Source: an uncultured Clostridia bacterium (GTDB lineage Bacteria > Bacillota > Clostridia > Oscillospirales > Acutalibacteraceae). From it: a stretch of 5,111 bases of DNA. The notes under the pieces are model-generated. The model was given only the letters and a program-made list of their open reading frames with translations, ran no database searches and was not told where the DNA came from. This document shows positions 1 to 4,807 of the stretch, one piece after another (the stretch's first letter is position 1; every line of letters starts with the position of its first letter). Where the stretch lies: NCBI GenBank assembly GCA_946633275.1, contig CAMPAT010000073.1:1-5111 (forward strand), read 5' to 3'. The position numbers and the translations under genes were made by a program.

Positions 1-7
1 AGCTTGG

Positions 8-77
8 GGCGGACTCTGTCCGCACCTGATTTTATTGTCCGAGCGCAGCGAGTAACCACAAACTCAAAACTCAAAAC
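8..77. repeat. Intergenic repeat, copy A (related to the repeat at 1178-1262)
   Basis: This non-coding stretch begins with the hairpin GCGGAC-TCT-GTCCGC (9-23), continues with GCACCT and TTTTATTGT (30-38), then a GAGCG/GAG block, and ends in two exact heptamers CTCAAAA (63-69 and 70-76). The same order of blocks occurs at 1178-1262: GGCGGA, eight variable bases, GCACCT, TTTTATTGT, GAG-CG, GAGTA-CC, then A/T-rich heptamers. Two diverged copies in the same orientation in one window suggest an interspersed intergenic repeat family. Copy A may extend past the window edge. No coding potential or transposase is visible. Confidence 0.55.
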
Positions 78-99
78 TGATGCTTGCATCATCTGATGC
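78..99 (-). other. Overlapping hairpins across the mreB stop codon, possible weak terminator
   Basis: The 6-base arms TGATGC (78-83), GCATCA (86-91) and TGATGC (94-99) lie in a row. The central arm, which contains the stop codon, can pair with either neighbour but not both. On the minus strand the 78-91 hairpin is followed by GTTTTGAGTTTTG, a broken T-rich tract, so it could act as a weak terminator for mreB. The two-base loops are tight (the real loops would be at least four bases) and the U-tract is interrupted, so this is only a candidate. Confidence 0.3.
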
Positions 100-1117
100 G
101 AACATCCTCTTTATTTTGAAAACGGTAGCCGTAGTTGTCGAGAATATGCATTTTTGACAGAGCGACGCTCGCGCCCTTTGCGGCGCAGAGATTCGGGTGA
201 GGAACGACGCGCGTTTCAAGCCCGAGCGCTTCTGCAAACAGGGTATCCATACCGTAAAGCTCCGCGCTTCCGCCTGTAAGCAGCACTTCGCCTGACGTGA
301 TATCTGCAACGAGCTGAGGCGATGTACGCTCAAACATAACTACTGCCGCTGCGGTAAGCTCGTTAAGAAGCGGCTTAAGGCAATGACAGATATCATTTGA
401 GCTAACCTCGACAACCTTAGGCATTCCGCCTTCGATTGACCTGCCCTTCGCCATCATCTTAATTTCTTCCTCGCGCGCAACTGCGCAGCCGATTGCCTTC
501 TTAATCTCTTCGGCAGTTCTTACGCCGATAAGAATTTCATATTTCTCACGCATAAAGCGCATAATTTCTTCGTCAAAATCATTGCCCGCGATTTTCACCG
601 TTTCCGTCTGGCTCATAGAGCCCTGCGAAATAACAGCCATATCAGTCGTGCCGCCGCCGATATCAATAACGAATACGCCGCTCGGATGAATGGGGTCAAT
701 TCCTGCGCCGAAAGCTGCGCAAAGCGGCTCTTCAATAAGGCACACGCTGCGCGCGCCTGCCGTGATAATAACGGAAATAAGCGTACGCTTCTCAACGTCA
801 GTTGCAAGCGCAGGAACGCACGCGACAACGCGCGGTCTGAAAACGCTCTTCTTAATGACCTTAGTAATAAAATACTTCATCATCTGCTGAGTGAGCGAAT
901 AGTTGCTGATAGCGCCGTCCTTAATAGGCTGAGCTACCTCAACGCCCTTCGGCTCTCTGCCCTGGAGATAATATGCGCGTCTGCCGGCGTAAAGTATTTT
1001 TTCAGTTTCCGTATCATAAGCAACATAGGCAGGCTCGTTCACTACAACGCCCTTATCGGGTACAGAAATAACAATCGAGCTTGTGCCAAGGTCTATTCCC
1101 AAATCGTAACCAAACAT
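89..1117 (-). CDS. mreB: MreB/Mbl-family rod-shape-determining actin homologue
   Basis: This is a cytoplasmic bacterial actin of 342 aa. The family forms membrane-bound ATP-dependent filaments that guide lateral cell-wall synthesis. Visible actin motifs are phosphate-1 DLGIDLGTSS (5-14), EEP (129-131), phosphate-2 IDIGGGTTD (151-159), GERTAEE-like GVRTAEEIKKAIG (198-210) and the adenosine motif LLTGGSAELYG (279-289). The start MFGYDLGIDLGT and TTDMAVIS recall Bacillus Mbl more than MreB. As usual in Gram-positives there is no N-terminal amphipathic helix. A hydrophobic VF (92-93) sits where MreB proteins have their membrane-insertion loop. The adenosine motif reads GGS instead of the common GGG, and the GRDLVTGLP region is replaced by GRSIEGGMP. 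The start is supported by AGGGAGAA at 1123-1130. No mreC or mreD is adjacent in the window. A promoter candidate lies at 1270-1298. The family call is secure; the Mbl versus MreB assignment is not. Confidence 0.95.
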   Translation of the reverse strand: MFGYDLGIDLGTSSIVISVPDKGVVVNEPAYVAYDTETEKILYAGRRAYYLQGREPKGVEVAQPIKDGAISNYSLTQQMMKYFITKVIKKSVFRPRVVACVPALATDVEKRTLISVIITAGARSVCLIEEPLCAAFGAGIDPIHPSGVFVIDIGGGTTDMAVISQGSMSQTETVKIAGNDFDEEIMRFMREKYEILIGVRTAEEIKKAIGCAVAREEEIKMMAKGRSIEGGMPKVVEVSSNDICHCLKPLLNELTAAAVVMFERTSPQLVADITSGEVLLTGGSAELYGMDTLFAEALGLETRVVPHPNLCAAKGASVALSKMHILDNYGYRFQNKEDVRIR

Positions 1118-1140
1118 AGTATTTCTCCCTTTGGTCGAAA

Positions 1141-1262
1141 TAGTGTTAAGTGCTGAGTGTTGAGCTTTAAGCTAAACGGCGGAGTGCGTGTGCACCTCTT
1201 TTATTGTTTGAGGCGTAAGCCGAGTATCCGTAAGCTTAACACTTAAAACTTAAATCTTAAAT
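1141..1262. repeat. Intergenic repeat, copy B, with heptamer arrays of opposite orientation at its two ends
   Basis: The right end has the tandem heptamers CTTAACA, CTTAAAA, CTTAAAT, CTTAAAT (1235-1262). The left end has TGTTAAG, TGCTGAG, TGTTGAG, CTTTAAG (1144-1171), which are the same type of heptamer on the other strand. AGTGTTAAG (1142-1150) and CTTAACACT (1235-1243) form a perfect 9-base inverted repeat, so the block could fold into a large stem-loop. The interior from 1178 matches copy A at 8-77 block by block. It occupies most of the recD2-mreB gap and would be transcribed as the mreB leader. It contains no gene. Confidence 0.55.
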
Positions 1263-1269
1263 CAAAACT

Positions 1270-1298
1270 ATTATATTATAAATCGTAGTCGTTTTCAA
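1270..1298 (-). promoter_or_regulatory. Sigma-A-type promoter for mreB, overlapping the recD2 3' end
   Basis: On the minus strand, TTGAAA (1293-1298) is followed after 17 bases by TATAAT (1270-1275), a strong match to the housekeeping consensus. The -35 lies inside the last recD2 codons and the stop codon is in the spacer. The predicted start near 1263 would give a leader of about 145 nt before the mreB ATG. No terminator is seen between recD2 and mreB, so some read-through is also expected. Confidence 0.6.
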
Positions 1299-3489
1299 TA
1301 AAATATTTCAGCGCGCTGAAACGGCGCGATTTTTTATCATTATCGACCATTGATTTAATACTCTGCTCGTTGCCGACAAGCACAAGGAGCTTTTTCGCTC
1401 TCGTAAGAGCGGTATAGAACAAATTGCGATACGCAAGCTTCTGCGGAGTTGCGAGGACGGGCATAATTACTGCGGTAAATTCGCTGCCCTGACTCTTATG
1501 AACCGTCATAGCGTATGCGAGCTCAAGCTCCTTTACGCTCTCGTAAGAATACATAGCGTCCTTGTCGTCAAACATAACCTTAATTATGTTATTGCTCTTA
1601 TCAATATTCGTAAGAATGCCGATATCGCCGTTAAAGACTCCCTGTCCGCTCTCGCCGCCGCGGAACCACGGGACGTCGTAATTATTCTTAATCTGCATTA
1701 CTCTGTCGCCCTCGCGCAGAGAATAGCCCTTATAATTGATTTCCTGCTTATCGGGTGACGGAGGATTGAGCTGTTCCTGCAGCAGTTTATTTAAGTTCTG
1801 CGTGCCGAGCTCGCCCACTCTGCTCGGGCAGAGCACCTGAATATCGCTCATCGGGCTGAGCCCGTAAGAAGCAGGTATTCTCCTTGTAACTAAGTTGACT
1901 AACTTCTTCGGCGCGTTATACTTATTATCCTCTCTGAGCAGGAAGAAATCCGACTCATATGAATTATCAAACACAGGCATTTCACCCTTAACCACAAGGT
2001 GAGCATTAGTAACAATGCGGCTTTTCATCGCCTGGCGGAAAATCTTATCAAGAGTAATAACGCTAATCATCCCGCTGTCTGTTAAGTCGCGGAGCACGTT
2101 GCCTGCGCCAACGGGCGGAAGCTGGTCGCGGTCGCCCACCATAATAAGCCTGCAATGAAGCGGAAGCGCGTCGAGCAGCGCCGCAAAGAGCGTAACGTCA
2201 ACCATAGAAAGCTCATCGACGATAACTGCGTCAACGTCAAGCGGATTGCGTATATCGTGAACAAAGCTCTGAGTGTCTGCGCCGTCGGTGTATTCAACCT
2301 CAAGAAGGCGGTGAATAGTCTTTGCCGAAAATCCCGTAAGCTCCTCCATACGCTGCGCAGCTCTGCCCGTCGGGGCAGTAAGCGCAACCTTAAAGCCTCT
2401 GTTTTTCATCAGAGTTATTATGCCCTTAACAGTAGTCGTTTTACCCGTACCGGGACCGCCCGTAAGGATAAGGAGTCCTTTATTTACGGCAATTTCAATA
2501 GCGTCGCGCTGTTTATCGTCAAACTCAATATTATTCGCTTTTTCAAATGCAAAAATCTCGCTCGTGAATATTTCCGTTTCCTGCGGCGGAAACTTATTCA
2601 TAACCTTAATTCGGTCTGCAATAATCGTTTCTGCGCGGTATATCTCGGGCAGAAAAAGGAATTCTCTGCCGTCAATTTCCTGCTTAACAAGCGAGCGCTC
2701 CTCAACGCAGTTATCAATTGCTATTTCAACATAATCAGTTTCGCAGCCGAGCAGCTCGCAGGCAGGGGCGAAAATCTTGTCGCGCGGTATGCACGTATGA
2801 CCGTTCGAGAGATTATGGCGCACAATTTCAACTACGCCTGCCTGAGCGCGAAAATGATACGGCGGCTTTTCGTCAAGCTTGCTTACGACCTCGTCCGCGT
2901 CAAAAAACGATATTCCCGTTGCCGAGCCGACAAGCGCATAAGGATTTGCTCTGATTACGTCGAGCGACTCGTCTTTAAGGAGCTTAAACACCTTAAGCGC
3001 CTGATTCTGCGAAAGTCCGAGCGCAGTAAGACCAATCATAGCTTCACGAGAAGCAAACTGAGTTTTAAAATTCTTGCTGATTTCGCGCGCCTTAGAGCGG
3101 CTGATACCCTTTATCTCCGCAAGTCGCTCCGGCTCATTTTCTATCACATTAAAAGTATCCGAGCCGAAGGCGTCCACCAGCTTTTCCGCAGTAGATTTGC
3201 GCACGCCCTTAATTATACCCGACGAGAGATAACGAAGTATATCGCTCGCGTCCTCGGGAAGCGTCTGGCGCACGAGCTCAGCCTTGAACTGTCTGCCGAA
3301 CGAAGCGTGGAAGTCCCACCGTCCCTCGCACTCAACCTGCGTTCCCTCCGCAAGCTGACCGACAGCGCCGACAACCGTAACAGCCTCTTCTCCCGTGAAA
3401 ATTTCCGCAACACAAAAACCGGTATCCTCATTATAGAAGGATACCTCCTCGACTGTTCCCGTAATTCTTTCAAGCACTTCGTTTTCCAT
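1276..3489 (-). CDS. recD2: ATP-dependent RecD2-like DNA helicase (SF1B)
   Basis: This 737-aa protein has the full length of the RecD2/YrrC family, 5'-3' DNA helicases without RecBC partners that act in repair and replication-fork maintenance. The N-terminus (about 8-75) is the OB-like domain typical of the family, starting ITGTVEEVSFYNEDTGF. Helix-hairpin-helix repeats follow (about 88-205, for example SSGIIKGVRKSTAEKL and LAEIKGISRSKAREI). Helicase motifs are a Q-like DDKQRDAI (324-331), Walker A GGPGTGKT (344-351), Ia TAPTGRAAQRM (371-381), Walker B VDELSMVD (424-431), III VGDRDQLPPVGAGN (451-464), the arginine segment DKIFRQA (481-487), TVHKSQGSEF (662-671) and VI YTALTRAKK (692-700). All key residues are intact. 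The ATG at 3489 is the only usable start: no ATG, GTG or TTG precedes it in frame back to a stop at 3532, and the family-conserved domain begins a few residues later. No Shine-Dalgarno sequence precedes it. Confidence 0.97.
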   Translation of the reverse strand: MENEVLERITGTVEEVSFYNEDTGFCVAEIFTGEEAVTVVGAVGQLAEGTQVECEGRWDFHASFGRQFKAELVRQTLPEDASDILRYLSSGIIKGVRKSTAEKLVDAFGSDTFNVIENEPERLAEIKGISRSKAREISKNFKTQFASREAMIGLTALGLSQNQALKVFKLLKDESLDVIRANPYALVGSATGISFFDADEVVSKLDEKPPYHFRAQAGVVEIVRHNLSNGHTCIPRDKIFAPACELLGCETDYVEIAIDNCVEERSLVKQEIDGREFLFLPEIYRAETIIADRIKVMNKFPPQETEIFTSEIFAFEKANNIEFDDKQRDAIEIAVNKGLLILTGGPGTGKTTTVKGIITLMKNRGFKVALTAPTGRAAQRMEELTGFSAKTIHRLLEVEYTDGADTQSFVHDIRNPLDVDAVIVDELSMVDVTLFAALLDALPLHCRLIMVGDRDQLPPVGAGNVLRDLTDSGMISVITLDKIFRQAMKSRIVTNAHLVVKGEMPVFDNSYESDFFLLREDNKYNAPKKLVNLVTRRIPASYGLSPMSDIQVLCPSRVGELGTQNLNKLLQEQLNPPSPDKQEINYKGYSLREGDRVMQIKNNYDVPWFRGGESGQGVFNGDIGILTNIDKSNNIIKVMFDDKDAMYSYESVKELELAYAMTVHKSQGSEFTAVIMPVLATPQKLAYRNLFYTALTRAKKLLVLVGNEQSIKSMVDNDKKSRRFSALKYFIENDYDL

Positions 3490-3496
3490 AATAGTT

Positions 3497-3524
3497 ATTA
3501 TAACATAAATTACTATTATTTCAA
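3497..3524 (-). promoter_or_regulatory. recD2 promoter, predicted to give a leaderless mRNA
   Basis: On the minus strand, TTGAAA (3519-3524), a 16-base spacer and TATAAT (3497-3502) form a near-consensus promoter with an extended -10 TG (TGTTATAAT). Only seven bases (AACTATT) separate TATAAT from the recD2 ATG, so transcription should start at or one base before the initiation codon. This agrees with the absence of any ribosome-binding sequence. Confidence 0.7.
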
Positions 3525-3531
3525 TAATTGA

Positions 3532-3725
3532 TTAGCTTCAAGGAACAACCTTTCGGTTGTAAGACTCAAGGAGCAGCCTGCGGCTGCGAGGTGAAGGGTG
3601 GGCTCCCCTTGGAGCGGGCTCCTCACCCTTTTGTCCGCAAGCGGACATTTCCCCTCACAGGGGAATCTCCCACACCCAAATATAATTGCCGTGCGCAGCA
3701 CCCAACACCTTGAGTCTTGAGCTAA
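3532..3725. repeat. MITE-like palindromic intergenic element with a chain of hairpins
   Basis: AAGACTCAAGG (3561-3571) and CCTTGAGTCTT (3708-3718) are perfect 11-base inverted repeats. Outside them, TTAGCTTCAAG (3532-3542) and CTTGAGCTAA (3716-3725) extend the symmetry imperfectly. Inside and beside them are five small hairpins: 3545-3560 (ACAACC/GGTTGT), 3573-3587 (GCAGCC/GGCTGC), 3594-3630 (AAGGGTG/CACCCTT with an inner GCTCC/GGAGC), 3633-3646 (GTCCGC/GCGGAC) and 3649-3665 (TTCCCCT/AGGGGAA). No transposase and no convincing target duplication are seen. It is probably a non-autonomous repeat; a structured RNA cannot be excluded. Short open frames here are not convincing genes. Confidence 0.6.
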
Positions 3726-3749
3726 AAAAAAGAGCCTATCGGCTCTTTT
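3724..3749 (-). terminator. Intrinsic terminator of the DUF2975-HTH operon
   Basis: On the minus strand AAAGAGCC-GATA-GGCTCTTT (3729-3748) forms an 8-base-pair stem with a four-base loop, followed by a continuous run of Ts (3728-3724). The stem overlaps the TAA of the HTH gene (3748-3750), so the operon ends directly after its last gene and is separated from recD2. Confidence 0.88.
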
Positions 3750-3960
3750 ATTCATCAAATTGATATTCAATTATATCTCCGGGTTGGCAATGGAGCGCCT
3801 CGCAAAGCGCCTGCAGCGTTGAAAAGCGGATTGCGCTGACGTGTCCGTTTTTGAGCTTTGAGAGGTTCACGTTTGCCACGCCCACCTTTTCGGAAAGCTC
3901 GTTGAGGCTTATTTTTCTGTCCGCCATTACGCGGTCAAGTCTTAATACAATCTGTCCCAT
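3748..3960 (-). CDS. Cro/C1-type HTH transcriptional regulator (YozG-like)
   Basis: This 70-aa protein is essentially one DNA-binding domain. Its first helix is IVLRLDRVMADRK (4-16), the HTH is LNELSEKVGVANVNLSKLKNG (about 19-39), and the tail is IRFSTLQALCEALHCQPGDIIEY (44-66), the signature of small YozG-like Cro/C1 regulators (Pfam HTH_26 type). There is no sensor or dimerisation domain beyond the fold, so a signal would have to come from another protein or the level of the regulator itself. It begins 10 bases after the DUF2975 stop, and its ribosome site overlaps that stop. Pairing with a DUF2975 membrane protein is common in Bacillota. I infer that it binds the TTAACG-N5-CGTTAA palindromes in front of the operon, as repressor, activator or both. 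The fold is certain; the target is not proven. Confidence 0.93.
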   Translation of the reverse strand: MGQIVLRLDRVMADRKISLNELSEKVGVANVNLSKLKNGHVSAIRFSTLQALCEALHCQPGDIIEYQFDE

Positions 3961-3965
3961 AGTGC

Positions 3966-3972
3966 CCTCCTT
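3966..3972 (-). promoter_or_regulatory. Ribosome binding site of the HTH gene, overlapping the upstream stop
   Basis: AAGGAGG is a perfect anti-16S match five bases before the HTH ATG. Its first two bases lie within the TAA stop of the DUF2975 gene (3971-3973), so ribosomes finishing the first gene can restart on the second. This implies coupled synthesis of the two proteins. Confidence 0.85.
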
Positions 3973-4681
3973 AAAGCGTTTCGTCGCTCTGCTTCTGCAG
4001 CTCGGCGCCGTAGGAGAAAATCATCACAAGCATAAATACTATGAGAATGCCGAACACAACCTTTAAATCTACGCCTGCGTGAACTCCGACGTCAAGAATA
4101 TTCCACGAGTTTTCGCTAACTCCGCTGAAGATTGCAAGCGGGATAAGCGAGAAGCCGAAATTCTTCATTTTTCTGATTACATCGTCGCAAAACGGCGTTT
4201 CACTTCTTTCGATTGACTTCATAAGCGCCCTCACCATAAAGAGCACTACGATAAGGCAAACGGTGTTGAGAAACGTTAAAATCAGCGAAGCCCTGATTGC
4301 GTTAATGCTAATGTCAAGGCGCTTGCCGTTAACTCCGAGCGTGAAGCCCTTGTCTGTTTTCTGCGCCGCTACTCCGTCGGGTACCGAATCCTTGACGTCG
4401 CCGACTGCAACATTTGAATCGCCGAGCATAATTTTGCCGTCTCCGCCCTTTGCAGAGTCGATTATCGCGTCTGAAATTCCCTCAAGAAGTTCACCCTTAG
4501 CCGTTACATCGGCTGTGCCCGTAACCTCAACCGCAAGCGCGTCGTCGGGCATTGAAGAAACAACGCCGATACCAGCCACGGTTGCGACTGCGCCGAGAAT
4601 CATAAACACAGCGGCAATCGTTGCGATTATACGACCTACTTTACCGATAATGTTAATCTTTTTATCCATCTTTGTTTCCAT
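3971..4681 (-). CDS. DUF2975-family membrane protein with enlarged extracytoplasmic loop
   Basis: From the chosen start the protein has 236 aa. Predicted membrane helices are about 17-41, 130-152, 174-188 and 205-224. The second half carries family hallmarks: SETPFCDDVIRKMKNFG (160-176) between helices 2 and 3, and the ending MIFSYGAELQKQSDETL (220-236), matching the usual IFxYGxxLQxxxDET tail of DUF2975. The biochemical function is unknown. Between helices 1 and 2 lies a soluble segment of nearly 90 residues (42-129), larger than the short loop I expect in this family, probably outside the cell if both termini are inside. The ATG at 4681 is preferred because AAGGAGA (4689-4695) stands seven bases before it; an ATG at 4699 is in frame but has this ribosome site inside its own coding region. 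It is the first gene of an operon with the HTH gene and may modulate that regulator. Confidence 0.88.
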   Translation of the reverse strand: METKMDKKINIIGKVGRIIATIAAVFMILGAVATVAGIGVVSSMPDDALAVEVTGTADVTAKGELLEGISDAIIDSAKGGDGKIMLGDSNVAVGDVKDSVPDGVAAQKTDKGFTLGVNGKRLDISINAIRASLILTFLNTVCLIVVLFMVRALMKSIERSETPFCDDVIRKMKNFGFSLIPLAIFSGVSENSWNILDVGVHAGVDLKVVFGILIVFMLVMIFSYGAELQKQSDETL

Positions 4682-4688
4682 AATAGCA

Positions 4689-4695
4689 TCTCCTT
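4689..4695 (-). promoter_or_regulatory. Ribosome binding site that fixes the DUF2975 start at 4681
   Basis: AAGGAGA sits seven bases upstream of the ATG at 4679-4681. The alternative in-frame ATG at 4697-4699 lies upstream of this sequence and has no comparable site of its own, only A/T-rich sequence and the operator. The shorter 236-residue product is therefore the likely one. Confidence 0.85.
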
Positions 4696-4706
4696 GCATT
4701 AATTAT

Positions 4707-4723
4707 TTAACGTTTATCGTTAA
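4707..4723. promoter_or_regulatory. Palindromic operator O1, downstream of the operon start site
   Basis: TTAACG-TTTAT-CGTTAA is a perfect 6+5+6 palindrome at about +5 to +21 of the predicted transcript, between promoter and ribosome site. A protein bound here would block initiation or early elongation. Its arms are identical to those of O2, 64 bases away centre to centre. Confidence 0.75.
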
Positions 4724-4734
4724 CTTTCAATCAG

Positions 4735-4763
4735 AGTATATCACAACAAATTACGTTTGTCAA
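4735..4763 (-). promoter_or_regulatory. Strong sigma-A promoter of the DUF2975-HTH operon
   Basis: On the minus strand, TTGACA (4758-4763) is separated by exactly 17 bases from TATACT (4735-4740), and TGA directly before the -10 supplies an extended -10. This is almost the ideal housekeeping promoter. The start would be at about 4727-4728, giving a leader of about 47 nt. Such a strong promoter between two operators suggests tight repression by default. Confidence 0.88.
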
Positions 4764-4764
4764 C
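4750..4764. promoter_or_regulatory. Degenerate third operator site over the -35
   Basis: ACGTTTGTC (4753-4761) matches the ACGTTT-N-TC core of O1 (4710-4718) and O2 (4774-4782) at every base but the variable one, but its outer arms are incomplete (TTACG and CAAC). It overlaps the -35 hexamer. It lies 21 bases from the equivalent position in O2 and 43 from that in O1, close to two and four helical turns. Confidence 0.45.
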
Positions 4765-4770
4765 ACTTTT

Positions 4771-4787
4771 TTAACGTTTTTCGTTAA
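4771..4787. promoter_or_regulatory. Palindromic operator O2, just upstream of the -35
   Basis: TTAACG-TTTTT-CGTTAA is a perfect 6+5+6 palindrome at about -43 to -59, with the same arms as O1. The position suits an activator or a second repressor site for looping to O1. The symmetry and the flanking T and A runs also resemble a terminator, but on the minus strand the stem is not followed by a T-tract. Confidence 0.75.
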
Positions 4788-4807
4788 TTTTTTTATCTAA
4801 TCACCCT

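Noticed and set aside
686..1156. 156-residue plus-strand frame opposite mreB
   Set aside because: It is antisense to a gene with intact actin motifs and has no domain of its own.
2155..3531. 458-residue open frame on the plus strand opposite recD2
   Set aside because: It is very rich in Arg, Lys, Leu and Ser with no recognisable domain, and runs antisense to a completely conserved RecD2. It is a shadow of that gene's codon use.
3516..3770. Short open frames on both strands in the intergenic repeat (3516-3770 minus, 3528-3713 plus)
   Set aside because: They run through inverted repeats and a terminator, have unnatural Cys/Arg/Pro-rich compositions and do not resemble any family I recognise.
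4682..4699. Upstream ATG at 4699 as start of the DUF2975 protein
   Set aside because: The only good ribosome site (4689-4695) would lie inside that coding region, while it is ideally placed for the ATG at 4681.
4771..4797. Palindrome O2 with T-run as an intrinsic terminator
   Set aside because: The T-run follows the stem on the plus strand, where no gene ends. On the minus strand the stem is followed by As, and its arms are identical to those of O1, which points to an operator.
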